A stretch of DNA of 64,000 nt from Thermincola carboxydiphila (GCA_016841725.1 JAENYP010000001.1:486540-550539), one strand, 5' to 3'. Counted from the stretch's first letter, positions 25,121 to 34,610 are shown. Program-made: numbers and translations. Notes: generated from the sequence alone by a model not told the origin.

Positions 25121-26092
25121 TTAACCGATATTATGCATTCCCAACAGTCCCAAAGCCGCCCCAATCAGGGCAGCCAGCCAAAACACCCGGACAACTTTCT
25201 GCTCCGGCCATCCCTTCAGTTCAAAATGGTGGTGCAGCGGGCTCATCAGGAAAACCCTTTTCCTGGTCGTCTTAAAAGATATAACCTGTATGATTACTGA
25301 TAATATTTCAGCAAAGTACAGGAATCCGATAAGTGGAATAAACAACTCTGTCCGGGTAACTACAGCCATTGACGCCAGAGCCCCTCCCAGGGCAAGGGAA
25401 CCGGTATCGCCCATAAAAACACGGGCCGGGTGGATGTTGTATTTCAAAAAGCCCAGGCAGCCGCCCACCAGCGCCGCCCCGAATACGGCCACTCCCTGGA
25501 GTTCCATCATAATTGCAGCCAAGGTAAATGCAAGGGTTGATATCGTCACCGAACCGGCAGCCAGTCCGTCAAGACCGTCCGTGATGTTGACCGCATTAAC
25601 CGTCCCCGGAATCACGACCAGTGATGTGAATATTATGTACAAAACAGGACCGATATCAAAGCGATACCCCGAAAAAGGAATAACCAGCTCTGTACCCCTG
25701 CCGAGGAGGAAAACAGCCACCACTGACACGGTAATGGCGACCCCCAGCTGTCCCGACAGCTTTTCACGTGCTCGCAGTCCCAGTGACCGCCTCAAGACTA
25801 CCTTGATATAATCATCAATAAATCCTATGAGTCCATAAGCCAGGGTAGCCCCCAGGACCAGGAACACAGGCCCTGTTTTCGGGGCAAATATCAATGTGCC
25901 CGTTACAGCTCCGGCTAAAAACAGCGCTCCCCCCATGGTGGGTGTGCCCGCCTTCTGCAGATGCCTTTTGGGACCGTCATCCCTTATATACTGCCCAAAC
26001 TTCATCTTATACAGTACAGGTATCAAAAGCGGTCCCGTCAGGAGACTGATTATTAAAGCCAAACCAAAACCGTAGATTATCTCTTCCAACAA
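25121..26092 (-). CDS. mraY: Phospho-N-acetylmuramoyl-pentapeptide-transferase
   Basis: 323 residues, ten TM helices. Signatures: QYIRDDGPKRHLQKAGTPTMGG (~35-56), the FIDDYIK and NAVNITDGLDGLA catalytic Asp/Mg motifs, and MSPLHHHFELKGWPE near the C terminus. It links phospho-MurNAc-pentapeptide to undecaprenyl phosphate (lipid I). TTG start (two adjacent TTGs at 26092/26089) with GGGGAG upstream. Gap to murF 19 bp. Confidence 0.96.
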   Translation of the reverse strand: MLEEIIYGFGLALIISLLTGPLLIPVLYKMKFGQYIRDDGPKRHLQKAGTPTMGGALFLAGAVTGTLIFAPKTGPVFLVLGATLAYGLIGFIDDYIKVVLRRSLGLRAREKLSGQLGVAITVSVVAVFLLGRGTELVIPFSGYRFDIGPVLYIIFTSLVVIPGTVNAVNITDGLDGLAAGSVTISTLAFTLAAIMMELQGVAVFGAALVGGCLGFLKYNIHPARVFMGDTGSLALGGALASMAVVTRTELFIPLIGFLYFAEILSVIIQVISFKTTRKRVFLMSPLHHHFELKGWPEQKVVRVFWLAALIGAALGLLGMHNIG

Positions 26093-26111
26093 ATTCTCCC
26101 CCCGGAATGTA

Positions 26112-27494
26112 TTATGTCATCTGCAGGAGGTACTCCACAATACTCTCCATCTTAACTCCGCGCGAACCCTTAACCAGAACCACATCACCGGCCCGGACCA
26201 CCTTTTCGAGAATTTCTGCGGCCTCTCCGGTGGCATTAAAACTAATAACCTCTGCAGGGGGGTTTTCCGTCAGGGTTGCCCCCAGCGCTATTTCCCGGGC
26301 CAGACTGCCGACAGTAACCAACACATCCACCTGCCTGTCCGCAGTTGCTTCACCAACCTCCCGGTGCCCGTCAAAAGCCCGTGTTCCCAGCTCATACATG
26401 TCTCCGAGGATGGCTATTTTCCTTTTCCCTCTGCCCACATCGGCAAGAATTTCCAGAGCAGCCTTAACAGACGCAGGATTGGCATTATAAGTGTCATCAA
26501 TAACAGTGGCCCTTTTGCCATCGATAATCCCCAGTCTCATGGAAGTGAGCCTGGCATCCCCAAGTCCCTTCTTTATTTCTCCCAGAGAAACCCCGGCCTC
26601 CAGACTCACTCCTACAGCAGCCAAGGCATTAAGGACATTGTGCCTGCCGGGAATAGGAAGATCCAGGTCGATTTTACCTTCTGAAGTCAGGGCTGTAAAG
26701 CTTATGCTTCTGCCTTCCGGACTTCGGATGTCCTTTGCCGTAAGCTGCACATCTCCACCTGTGCCATAAAACACCACCCGGCCCCGGCATCTCGCTGCCT
26801 GACCGCGGACCAGGCGGTCATCCCCATTGAGTATGGCAAACCCCTCAGGATCAATGTGGTCAAGGATCTCACCCTTAGCCCTGGCTATATTGGCAAGAGA
26901 ACCGAGCCTTTCCAGGTGTGTTTCCCCTATATTAGTAATTACTGCGCCATCAGGTTTAGCAATTCCGGCCAGGAGGTCAATTTCGCGGAGTCCCCTCATG
27001 CCCATCTCCAAAACAACAGCGCCAAAACTGTTATCCAGTTTAAGCAGCGTCAGGGGCAGTCCAATATGGTTATTCAGGTTCCCCTCGGTCTTCAGAACGG
27101 TATATCTCTGTTCCAGAACACAAGCAATCAGGTCCTTTGTGGTGGTTTTCCCGTTGCTTCCGGTAACCCCTATCACCAGGCCGGCAAATTTACTCCTGTT
27201 GTGTGCCGCCAGGTCCTGCAGCGCCTTAAGGGTATCCCTGACCAGGATCACCGGTCCCGGCCAGGATCCGGTATCAACCTGCCGGCTGATAATAAGTCCT
27301 GCAGCTTTTTGAGCTGCAGCCCTGTCAATAAAATCATGGGCATCAAAACGTTCTCCCACTAATGCAATAAGGAGGTCTCCCTCATTAAGCTGCCTGGTAT
27401 CAGTGGACACCCGGTCAAAGACCACACCGGGGTCACCCTGCAATATTTCCCCCGATACTGCCCCGGCAATTTCTCCCGCAGTGAATTTATACAT
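26112..27494 (-). CDS. murF: UDP-N-acetylmuramoyl-tripeptide--D-alanyl-D-alanine ligase
   Basis: 460 residues. N-terminal substrate domain (VSTDTRQLNEGDLLIALVGERFDAHDF), P-loop GVTGSNGKTTTKDLIA at ~110, ITNIGETHLERLGS at ~205, and DDTYNANPASVKAAL. It adds D-Ala-D-Ala. The ATG at 27494 overlaps the murE stop by 8 bp (ATGTATAA), so translation is coupled; longer in-frame starts inside murE are not needed. Confidence 0.95.
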   Translation of the reverse strand: MYKFTAGEIAGAVSGEILQGDPGVVFDRVSTDTRQLNEGDLLIALVGERFDAHDFIDRAAAQKAAGLIISRQVDTGSWPGPVILVRDTLKALQDLAAHNRSKFAGLVIGVTGSNGKTTTKDLIACVLEQRYTVLKTEGNLNNHIGLPLTLLKLDNSFGAVVLEMGMRGLREIDLLAGIAKPDGAVITNIGETHLERLGSLANIARAKGEILDHIDPEGFAILNGDDRLVRGQAARCRGRVVFYGTGGDVQLTAKDIRSPEGRSISFTALTSEGKIDLDLPIPGRHNVLNALAAVGVSLEAGVSLGEIKKGLGDARLTSMRLGIIDGKRATVIDDTYNANPASVKAALEILADVGRGKRKIAILGDMYELGTRAFDGHREVGEATADRQVDVLVTVGSLAREIALGATLTENPPAEVISFNATGEAAEILEKVVRAGDVVLVKGSRGVKMESIVEYLLQMT

Positions 27495-28971
27495 TTTTTG
27501 GTAACATCTCCCTCGCAACTTCACGGTCATCAAAATGGCTAACCTTGTCATTGACTATCTGGTATGTTTCATGGCCTTTCCCGGCAATAAGGATCACATC
27601 TCCGGCTGCAGCCATCCTGACCGCACTGCCGATAGCCTCCCTGCGGTCAGGGATTATAGAGTATTTTGACCTGTCAGCCATTCTCCTGACTCCCTCTTCT
27701 ATCTGGGAGATGATAAAAAGCGGTTCTTCTGTTCTGGGATTATCTGAGGTCAGGATTGAATAATCACTGAGCCGTGCCGATATTTCTCCCATAACCGGTC
27801 GCTTCGTCCTGTCCCGGTCACCTCCACAGCCAAATACCGTGATGACCCGTCCCCCGGCGAACTCCCGGGCAGCCCTGATGATGTTTTCCAACCCGTCAGG
27901 AGTATGGGCATAGTCAACCAGTACGGTAAAGTCCTGCCCCTCGGAAACCTTTTCCATGCGCCCCGGGACACCTTTGACCGACTCCAGGGCAGCTTTTATC
28001 GAATCAAGCCCGATACCCTGGCAAATTCCTACTGACAGGGCAGCCAGTGAGTTATACACATTAAACATCCCTGGCAGATGGATTTCCAGATACAGGTCCC
28101 CTTTTGGGGTTGCCACATCAAATGCGGCCCGGTCTGCCCTTAAATTAATATTAAATGCCTTGATATCACAGTCATTTTTGACTCCATAAGTCAAAACCCT
28201 TCCCTTGGCGGCCTCTATGACGCTTCGGGCGCTGGGGTCATCCACATTTATAATACCATATTTGGGCGCTTGTTTCCCCACATTCCTGCCCAGACCTGTA
28301 AACAGCTTTTTCTTGGCTTCCAGGTAGTTTTCCATATTCCCGTGAAAATCCAGGTGGTCCTGAGTAATATTTGTAAAAACGGCATTATCAAATTCAACAC
28401 CCTCTATGCGGCCAAGTTCCAGCGCATGGGACGATACTTCCATTACGGCATGGGTAACCCCGCTGTCCACCATCTCTTTCAAAAGCAGTTGGAGGTCAAG
28501 GGATTCGGGAGTGGTATTGGTAACCGGAAGTAGCTTTTCACCTATTTTATTAATAATTGTCCCGATAAGGCCAACCTTATAGCCTTCCTCCCCAAATATC
28601 CGTTCTATGAGATATGTCGTGGTGGTCTTGCCATTTGTTCCCGTCACCCCAACCATAGTAAGTTTACGGGAAGGGTAATCAGCCATAGCAGCGCTCATTA
28701 ATGCCAGAGCCTTTCGCGTATCCCGCACGATGACGAGGGGTATCCCCCCAGGGACTTCCACAGGCCTTTGGGCTATTACAGCAGCAGCGCCTTGCTCCAG
28801 GGCGGACGGGACATACTTGTGTCCATCAGTTTTGAAGCCTTCCACACACACAAACCCGCAGCCCGGTTTCACCTTCCTGGAGTCATAGCTTAGACCGGAC
28901 AGCATTGTATCAAGGCTCCCCCTTGTTTCGGCAACATCCAGCTCAGTTATCAAATCACGCAGACTTTTCAT
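27487..28971 (-). CDS. murE: UDP-N-acetylmuramoyl-tripeptide synthetase, DAP type
   Basis: 494 residues. YDSRKVKPGCGFVCVEGFKTDGHKY at the N terminus, P-loop GVTGTNGKTTTTYLIERIF at ~108, FTNITQDHLDFHG, and the TSDNPRTEEP motif at ~405. The DNPR sequence is the known determinant of meso-diaminopimelate selection, so the wall is predicted to be DAP-type. ATG at 28971. 157 bp upstream is the end of the spoVD-type PBP gene. Confidence 0.96.
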   Translation of the reverse strand: MKSLRDLITELDVAETRGSLDTMLSGLSYDSRKVKPGCGFVCVEGFKTDGHKYVPSALEQGAAAVIAQRPVEVPGGIPLVIVRDTRKALALMSAAMADYPSRKLTMVGVTGTNGKTTTTYLIERIFGEEGYKVGLIGTIINKIGEKLLPVTNTTPESLDLQLLLKEMVDSGVTHAVMEVSSHALELGRIEGVEFDNAVFTNITQDHLDFHGNMENYLEAKKKLFTGLGRNVGKQAPKYGIINVDDPSARSVIEAAKGRVLTYGVKNDCDIKAFNINLRADRAAFDVATPKGDLYLEIHLPGMFNVYNSLAALSVGICQGIGLDSIKAALESVKGVPGRMEKVSEGQDFTVLVDYAHTPDGLENIIRAAREFAGGRVITVFGCGGDRDRTKRPVMGEISARLSDYSILTSDNPRTEEPLFIISQIEEGVRRMADRSKYSIIPDRREAIGSAVRMAAAGDVILIAGKGHETYQIVNDKVSHFDDREVAREMLPKNV

Positions 28972-29045
28972 GGCAACCTCCGACCTAGTATCATGTATTA
29001 ATTATTATTGGCAGCAAAACACCAATTTATCCATAAATATGCAGC

Positions 29046-29075
29046 GGGATTGGATGTTGCCAAACATCTAATCCC
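29046..29075. other. Hairpin in the gap between the PBP gene and murE
   Basis: GGGATTGGATGTT and AACATCTAATCCC form a stem with one wobble or mismatch and a 4-nt loop. No T-run follows on the minus strand. It may be an mRNA-stability hairpin or attenuator-like structure between the two coding regions. Confidence 0.45.
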
Positions 29076-29128
29076 GTTAAAAAATCAAAACCTTTCCCAG
29101 GTTCAACTGTTGGGCGGAAACAATTTTT

Positions 29129-31258
29129 TTACGGAGATGGTTCCCAGACAGGCGGAGAGAAAACAACAGTAACTTCTGCCCCTGACTTCAGCTTGGTTCC
29201 CGGAGGCAGCTTCTGTTCCACTACAACCCCTGTTCCCTCAGGGTTTAACTGCAAGCCCAGACTTCCCAGAAGCTGGCCCGCTTCTCTCATGGTCATACCG
29301 GTCAAATCAGGTACAGTACGCTCCTGACCTTCCGGAATGTTTCCCCCGCGCTGCCCCAGATAAATAATTACTTCTGACCCTGCCGGAATCTTGGCCCCGG
29401 CTTTGGGCTGCTGGTTATTAATCCACGACCCCTCACCCTCTATCCTGGCCTTAAGTCCTGCTTCCCGGAGGATAACCTGGGCATCTTCCAGAGCTGTGTT
29501 GACAACATCAGGAACAAGTACCTGAGCCTGTTCCTCCCGGTTTTCAATTTCTTCCTCACTGAGTTCAGGTGTTATATTGAGATAGCGCAGGGTGTCTTTG
29601 GAAATATTTTTGAATACCGGCGCTGCCAGCTGCCCGCCGTAGTACATACCGGGTTTTGGTTCATCGACGAGAACCAGCAGGGCAATCTTGGGGTCATCAG
29701 CCGGAGCAAATCCGGCAAATGAAGCCACATACTTGCCCTGGACATAGCCTCCGGGGCCTGCCTTCTGCGCCGTCCCTGTCTTCCCGGCCACCCGGTAGCC
29801 TTCAAGATAGGCATTTTTACCCGTACCTGAATTAACTACCTTCTCAAGTATCAGTGACAGCTGCCTGGCAGTTTCTTTGGATACCACCTGCCTGACAGGC
29901 TCAGGTGTATACTCTTCAACCACATTTCCCTTGCCGTCAGTTATTTTTTCGATTATCCTGGGTTTCATCAGGATACCGTCATTGGCTACGGCTGATATTG
30001 CTGTGATAAGCTGGAGCGGGGTCACGGATATGGACTGGCCCATAGCAATAGTTGCAATATTGACAGGTTTGATGTCCTTCTGCGGAATCAGAATCCCTTT
30101 ACCTTCCCCGCTGAGGTTAATCCCGGTCTTCTGCCCGAATCCAAAGGCGTTAATATAGCGGTAAAACCTTTCCCCGCCAAGTTCCAGCCCCACTTCCACA
30201 AAACCGGTGTTACATGAATTCATGACCACTTCCTCAAACGACTGGGCGCCATGTGCCTGGGGATATTTCCAGCACTTTATCCGGCGGTCACCTACTGTTG
30301 CATACCCGGGGTCATAAAATCTGTCATCAAGCTTTACAGTCCCTTCCTCAAGGGCAGCGGCGGAAGTAATGATCTTGAAGGTGGAACCAGGTTCGTAATT
30401 TAGCTGAATAGCCATATTTCTCCGATTCTGTTCAGGGTACTTGCCATAATCTGCGGGGTCATAATCAGGCCTTGAGCCCATACCCAGGATAGCGCCGGTC
30501 TCTGGATTCATCACAATGATAACAGCGCTTTTCGGTTCGTACTGGGTCACAATGTTATCCAGTTCCCGTTCCACAAAATACTGTATGGTTTCATCCAGGG
30601 TGAGCCAGACGTTATTCCCCGGGATGGGAGGAATCCGCTCATGCAGGGCCTGGGGAATCTGCCTGCCCCTGGCATCCTTCTCAATTACAATGCGCCCCTG
30701 AGTGCCTGACAGGTATTCATCCATCTTGACTTCCAGGCCGTCAAGCCCTTTGTTGTCATAACCCACAAAGCCAAGGATATGAGAAGCAAGTTTCCCTTTG
30801 CTGTAGGAGCGCTTGCTTTCCTCGATGATATCGATTCCGGGCAGGTCCAGTTCTTTAAGTTCCTGGGTTATTTCCGGATCAACCCTTCTTTTAATATATT
30901 CAAAGTTGGTATTATTGGTAATCCTTTTATATACCGTTTCATATTTCATACCTAGAACACGGGCAACTTCCCTGGCTGTTTTCTCCGGATCACCGTCCTT
31001 CACAAGGGGTGGGAAGGCACAAACAGAATCGGAGCTGATGCTAACCACCAGCTCTTCACCGTTTCTGTCATATATAGCCCCGCGCTCAGCCGGGATGGGG
31101 ATGTCGTCCATCCGGTTCAGTTTGGCTTTTTCCTTGAGTTCCTCGCCACGGACGAACTGTATCCACGCCAGCCTGCCAATTAATAAACAAAGAACAACAC
31201 CAACAATTATAAAAAGTCTGGTGACTCGTTTTCTAATAACTATGCTTGTGGCCTGCAC
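29129..31258 (-). CDS. spoVD: Class B penicillin-binding protein with two PASTA domains (SpoVD/PBP2 type)
   Basis: About 709 residues. Short cytoplasmic N terminus, one TM (~10-32), PBP dimer domain starting at PAERGAIYDRNG, transpeptidase domain with STFK (SxxK), SCN in MNSCNTGF and KTG in VAGKTGTAQ, then two PASTA repeats (each starting VPDV/VPDL, ~580-709). It cross-links septal or spore-cortex peptidoglycan as partner of the SEDS protein. GTG at 31258 chosen because GAGGGG lies nine bases upstream; a TTG at 31267 abuts that site. In Bacillus, spoVD and pbpB are tandem paralogues between ftsL and murE; here there is a single copy, so it probably serves both roles. Confidence 0.92.
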   Translation of the reverse strand: MQATSIVIRKRVTRLFIIVGVVLCLLIGRLAWIQFVRGEELKEKAKLNRMDDIPIPAERGAIYDRNGEELVVSISSDSVCAFPPLVKDGDPEKTAREVARVLGMKYETVYKRITNNTNFEYIKRRVDPEITQELKELDLPGIDIIEESKRSYSKGKLASHILGFVGYDNKGLDGLEVKMDEYLSGTQGRIVIEKDARGRQIPQALHERIPPIPGNNVWLTLDETIQYFVERELDNIVTQYEPKSAVIIVMNPETGAILGMGSRPDYDPADYGKYPEQNRRNMAIQLNYEPGSTFKIITSAAALEEGTVKLDDRFYDPGYATVGDRRIKCWKYPQAHGAQSFEEVVMNSCNTGFVEVGLELGGERFYRYINAFGFGQKTGINLSGEGKGILIPQKDIKPVNIATIAMGQSISVTPLQLITAISAVANDGILMKPRIIEKITDGKGNVVEEYTPEPVRQVVSKETARQLSLILEKVVNSGTGKNAYLEGYRVAGKTGTAQKAGPGGYVQGKYVASFAGFAPADDPKIALLVLVDEPKPGMYYGGQLAAPVFKNISKDTLRYLNITPELSEEEIENREEQAQVLVPDVVNTALEDAQVILREAGLKARIEGEGSWINNQQPKAGAKIPAGSEVIIYLGQRGGNIPEGQERTVPDLTGMTMREAGQLLGSLGLQLNPEGTGVVVEQKLPPGTKLKSGAEVTVVFSPPVWEPSP

Positions 31259-31316
31259 TGAAGTCAACCCCTCTGTTTTCTATTGGTTGCTTCAACTCCG
31301 CCCGGTGAATCCCCGG

Positions 31317-31811
31317 TCATCCGTTGATCAGACTGGCCAGGGCCTGAACCAGGGAATTTCTTTTCTGCTGTTCTTCCTCCACCGGTTCTTCCGGAATCTC
31401 AGCAGCAGAAGCAATCCCTATCGTGCCCTTTGAGCCGGCTTTAGAATATTCGACGGGGACAAATTCAACTCCTTCTGCCAGCTCGGGTTTTTCCATCCCC
31501 AGCCTGACAGTCGCCATATACTCTATGTTTTCAAGGGATTTCATTTCATCAATTTTACGCTGCAGAATCTGGTTTTGGGTATCCAGTTCCTGGAGCTGTG
31601 TTCTCAGAGCTATGATATCGTAGCCTGCCGAGGCAATCTCCGCATTCCGGGAAACAAGCAAAAATGCAAGGCAAAGAGTGACCACTGCAATAACACAGTA
31701 AACAAACTTTGTTTTTGCCCTTACCCTGCGGACCTTCCTGACCATGGTCCGGTTATGATGCTGTTCCTGCGGAAGGTTCCGGTAGTCAAAGCTTTCTTTA
31801 GCTACTAACAA
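31317..31811 (-). CDS. ftsL: FtsL-like septum formation protein
   Basis: 164 residues. Basic cytoplasmic segment, one TM (about 35-55), then a leucine-zipper coiled coil (IIALRTQLQELDTQNQILQRKIDEMKSLENIE) ending in an ATVRLGMEKPE motif typical of FtsL/DivIC. The extra ~50-residue C-terminal tail is longer than in Bacillus FtsL. It acts in the FtsQLB scaffold. TTG start with GGGAGG inside the rsmH 3' end (2-bp gap), so the genes are coupled. Confidence 0.85.
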   Translation of the reverse strand: MLVAKESFDYRNLPQEQHHNRTMVRKVRRVRAKTKFVYCVIAVVTLCLAFLLVSRNAEIASAGYDIIALRTQLQELDTQNQILQRKIDEMKSLENIEYMATVRLGMEKPELAEGVEFVPVEYSKAGSKGTIGIASAAEIPEEPVEEEQQKRNSLVQALASLING

Positions 31812-31813
31812 AC

Positions 31814-32776
31814 TTATTCATCCTCCCCGTTGTTTAGAACTCGGCGCTTTTCAGCTGCTCTGAGTTTGGAGCTTCGGGCACGCGGGTTGACTTTAAGCTC
31901 TTCCGGAGTAGGCAATACAGGCTTTCCGGTAAGGACTCTGACCTGCTGTTTTTTATTGCACATGCAGACAGGTAACCCAGGAGGACAGACACAGGATTTT
32001 GCCATTTCCCGGAAAACCTCTTTGGCAATTCTGTCCTCAAGAGAATGAAATGATATCACACAAACCCGTCCTCCGGGCCTGAGGATATCGACAGCCTCAT
32101 ACAGAGCCTTCCTGAACCTATTTAGTTCATCATTAACAGCAATCCTTAATGCCTGGAAAGTACGTTTTGCCGGATGCGGGCCTTCCCTTCGGGCTCCTGC
32201 CGGGACAGCCTTTTTGATGATTTCCACAAGCTCCCCCGTGGTATGTATGGGACGTTTCTCCCGGTAGTCAACAATAAACCGGGCAATCCTTCTGGCCCAA
32301 TTCTCTTCCCCATAGTCTCTGATTATCCCGGTCAACTCGTCTTCAGTCTTTTCATTGACAATTTGTTCTGCTGTCAACAGATCACCGGGATTCATCCTCA
32401 TGTCCAGGGGCGCATCCTGCATATAGCTGAAGCCGCGCTCTCCCTCATCAAGTTGGTGTGATGACACTCCGAGGTCAAAAAGGACCCCATCTGCTTCACC
32501 CAGGTTCAGTTCTGCGAAGATTTCCTTTAATCTGTAGTAATTGCTGTGAACATAAACAATACTGCTGCCAAAACTATCGAGCCTTTTACGTGCAGCTTCC
32601 AAAGCATTGGGGTCCTGGTCAATGCCAATGACCCGGCCACCGGGTTGGATTTTTTTTATTATCTCTGTGGTATGCCCGCCTCCACCCAGTGTGCAATCTA
32701 CATATGTTCCACCCTGCTTAAGATCCAGGTACGTCATAACTTCATCCAACATTACAGGAACATGGTGGAAATTCAT
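31814..32776 (-). CDS. rsmH: 16S rRNA (cytosine(1402)-N4)-methyltransferase
   Basis: 320 residues. N-terminal HVPVMLDEVMTYLDLKQGGTYVDCTLGGGGHT, SAM-binding VIGIDQDPNALEAA, DGVLFDLGVSSHQLDEGERGF, and C-terminal FHSLEDRIAKEVFRE. Also called MraW. It methylates N4 of C1402 in the ribosomal decoding centre. ATG at 32776. Second gene of the dcw cluster, 39 bp after mraZ. Confidence 0.96.
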   Translation of the reverse strand: MNFHHVPVMLDEVMTYLDLKQGGTYVDCTLGGGGHTTEIIKKIQPGGRVIGIDQDPNALEAARKRLDSFGSSIVYVHSNYYRLKEIFAELNLGEADGVLFDLGVSSHQLDEGERGFSYMQDAPLDMRMNPGDLLTAEQIVNEKTEDELTGIIRDYGEENWARRIARFIVDYREKRPIHTTGELVEIIKKAVPAGARREGPHPAKRTFQALRIAVNDELNRFRKALYEAVDILRPGGRVCVISFHSLEDRIAKEVFREMAKSCVCPPGLPVCMCNKKQQVRVLTGKPVLPTPEELKVNPRARSSKLRAAEKRRVLNNGEDE

Positions 32777-32815
32777 CCCGCCTTCACCTTCTAAACATTT
32801 TTACATTCTTTTTAA

Positions 32816-33253
32816 TTAAATACCGAGGTCAAACTCAACGATTTTCTCTGCAATTTCCTCATAAGTTGGCTCAGCTTCACTGCTGTATTTATTCCAGTTT
32901 TCCCTGCTCCAGATTTCTACCTTGGTGGAAACTCCCAATACCACCGCATCCTTTTCCAAGGCGGCGTGTTCCCTGAGATTTGCCGGGAGTAATATCCTGC
33001 CCTGTTTGTCCAGTTCACATTCAGTGGCTCCTGAGAAAAACAGTCTGGCAAAGGCCCTGGCATCCTTACTGGTTGATGGAATCGTTTTGAATTTTTGTTC
33101 AATCTGCTGCCAGGCTTCCATGGGGTAAACAAACAGGCAGTTATCCAGACCTTTTGTGGCGATAAACTTTTCGCCAAGCCCATCCCTGAACTTCTGGGGG
33201 ATAATCAGTCTCCCCTTTGTATCTACGGTATGTTGATACTCCCCCACAAACAT
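32816..33253 (-). CDS. mraZ: Transcriptional regulator / nucleoid protein MraZ
   Basis: 145 residues. Two SpoVT/AbrB-like MraZ repeats: [22 protein letters not shown] (~1-30) and [22 protein letters not shown] (~75-97), each with the DxKGR/DxQGR DNA-contact loop. It regulates the dcw promoter by binding repeated TGGGN boxes upstream of itself. The start at 33253 is preferred over 33316 because AGGTGATC precedes it and the family begins MFxGEYxHxxD. First gene of the cluster. Confidence 0.95.
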   Translation of the reverse strand: MFVGEYQHTVDTKGRLIIPQKFRDGLGEKFIATKGLDNCLFVYPMEAWQQIEQKFKTIPSTSKDARAFARLFFSGATECELDKQGRILLPANLREHAALEKDAVVLGVSTKVEIWSRENWNKYSSEAEPTYEEIAEKIVEFDLGI

Positions 33254-33290
33254 CGGCCTGATCACCTGCCTCCACATAAGCGGGTTCTCG

Positions 33291-33315
33291 GAACACTTTC
33301 CCCCACTTATCCCCA
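33291..33315 (-). promoter_or_regulatory. MraZ-box-like direct repeats upstream of mraZ
   Basis: Minus strand TGGGG (33311-33315), TGGGG (33301-33305) and a degenerate TGTTC (33291-33295) are spaced at exactly 10 bp. Known MraZ sites are three to four TGGGN repeats with a 10-bp period just upstream of mraZ. This suggests autoregulation. Confidence 0.65.
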
Positions 33316-33691
33316 CTTTATACCACTGTTATTCTCCATAATCGATAAAACTCCTCCTAAACTTTAGGGTTTTTAGAAAAATTATTTTCAATGAATATCC
33401 CCGTTTTTCTTGGTTTTACTGACAAAGGCTCACTTTCGCACAACATATTGTGTTTAACCTTAACAACAACCTCTATTGGTTGTGTTTTCGTTTTTATAAG
33501 AAAAATTTAAAATAGAAGTTCCCCCGTTATTGCGATTGTGGCAAAAGCACTTTGATAGGTTTATTGAGTCTGGTTACGGGTAATTGGGGACTGATTGGAT
33601 TCTTCGGCTTTTTTAGTTTTTTTGGATTTGGGAAATATCTTAATTTTGTAATATCCTTAAGAGTCTATGAGAGACAGGTGATCAATGATTA
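33316..33691. other. Intergenic region between mraZ and the XRE-type gene
   Basis: About 375 bp, AT-rich, without a convincing gene. It must contain the dcw promoter (minus) and the promoter of the small regulator (plus), but no -35/-10 pair is good enough to name. A short AGGAGG-preceded 10-codon frame (33307-33339, minus) overlaps the MraZ repeats and is probably fortuitous. Confidence 0.4.
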
Positions 33692-33895
33692 ATGGCACTA
33701 GAAACTAAAATTAAAGAGTTTCGGGCTAAAATAAATATGACTCAGGAAGATCTGGCCAAAGCAGTGGGAGTACGCAGAGAAACAGTAATCCACTTAGAAA
33801 AGGGAAAATACAATCCTTCATTGAAGCTTGCACACGATATAGCCCAAACTTTAAATACAACCATCGATGGATTGTTTACCTTTACTGATGATTAA
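33692..33895 (+). CDS. Small XRE-family (Cro/CI) DNA-binding regulator
   Basis: 67 residues made up almost wholly of one helix-turn-helix_3 domain: [49 protein letters not shown]. Proteins of this size and pattern (TQEELAxxVGVxRxTIxxxExGxYxPSL) are stand-alone repressors, often encoded beside a small membrane protein they control. No such partner is next to it here. ATG at 33692 with an AGGTGATC site. It stands alone between the dcw promoter and a hairpin repeat; its target is unknown. Confidence 0.85.
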   Translation: MALETKIKEFRAKINMTQEDLAKAVGVRRETVIHLEKGKYNPSLKLAHDIAQTLNTTIDGLFTFTDD

Positions 33896-33917
33896 CACCC
33901 CCATTTTGCGGTTATTT

Positions 33918-33950
33918 GGCAGATATTTTCCGGAACGACGAGTCTGATGT
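33918..33950. repeat. Large hairpin repeat, copy D1 (arm fragment)
   Basis: GGCAGATATTTTCCGGAACG and ACGAGTCTGATGT match the left arm of the adjacent full copy (starting 33988) except for one or two bases. No partner arm is present, so it is a fragment, possibly a duplication of one arm. Confidence 0.7.
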
Positions 33951-33980
33951 TGGCAGCTGCTCAAATTGACCATAAATATG

Positions 33981-34101
33981 AGGAGAGGCAGATATTTCCC
34001 GGAACGACGAGTCTGATGTCAGTCGACCCACAATCCGCGTAAGCGGGAGTGGATTGTCGACTGAATCGTTGCCGTCGTGTAGGAATATATCTGCCTCTCC
34101 T
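33981..34101. repeat. Large hairpin repeat, copy D2 (full)
   Basis: Outer inverted arms GGAGAGGCAGATAT...ACGACG and CGTCGT...ATATATCTGCCTCTCC enclose an inner perfect-to-near-perfect stem CAGTCGAC-CCACAATCC / TGGATTGTCGACTG with a GC-rich loop. The arms are asymmetric in the middle (GAGTCTGATGTC opposite GGCAACGATTCAG), and the same asymmetry is seen in copies A and C. It sits 33 bp beyond the cheW stop, so it may also end that transcript. Confidence 0.75.
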
Positions 34102-34133
34102 TGGCGTTATGATTAAAACTTAGCTGGTAAGTA

Positions 34134-34595
34134 TTATACAGCCTCAGCTATTTCCCGGCCAATAAGCTTTTCTAGGTCAAGGATTATAATCAATCCCGAT
34201 TCCATTTTTGCAACACCGGTAATATAATTTTCGTCTATGGAGGAAGTTAGAAGAGAGGATGCTTTTTCAATTACACTGCCAGAAATCATGACCACCTCGG
34301 TAACACCGTCTACTACAATACCCACAGTATTGTCCCCGGCTTCTACAACGATTATCCTCGTACTTCTGGTATTCTCTGCCTCAGGTAAATTGAATTTCTT
34401 TCTTAGTCTTAAAATGGGTATAATATGTCCCCTTAAGTTAATTATTCCTTCAATAACATCTGATCTTCCGGGCATATGTGTAGGCTCCAGATATACTATA
34501 ATCTCTTTAACTTTGTTTATATCTAAACCAAATATTTCTGCTCCGAGATTAAAAATCACATATTGTCTTTCATCAAATGTGTTAGCTTCATTCAC
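34134..34595 (-). CDS. cheW: CheW-like chemotaxis coupling protein
   Basis: 153 residues forming a single CheW domain: YVIFNLGAEIFGLDINKVKEII, GIINLRGHIIPILRLRKKF (the CheW hallmark at ~49-67), and VGIVVDGVTEVVMI. It couples chemoreceptors to CheA. ATG at 34595, 15 bp after the MCP gene in the same direction, so the pair is an operon. No cheA or other che gene lies in the window, so this is a satellite receptor-coupling module feeding a system elsewhere. Confidence 0.92.
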   Translation of the reverse strand: MNEANTFDERQYVIFNLGAEIFGLDINKVKEIIVYLEPTHMPGRSDVIEGIINLRGHIIPILRLRKKFNLPEAENTRSTRIIVVEAGDNTVGIVVDGVTEVVMISGSVIEKASSLLTSSIDENYITGVAKMESGLIIILDLEKLIGREIAEAV

Positions 34596-34610
34596 CGTCT
34601 CTCACCTCCT

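Noticed and set aside
33307-33339. A 10-codon leader-like frame with AGGAGG upstream, before mraZ
   Set aside because: It overlaps the MraZ-box repeats, has no run of regulatory codons or attenuator hairpins and a long ribosome-site spacing; most likely chance.
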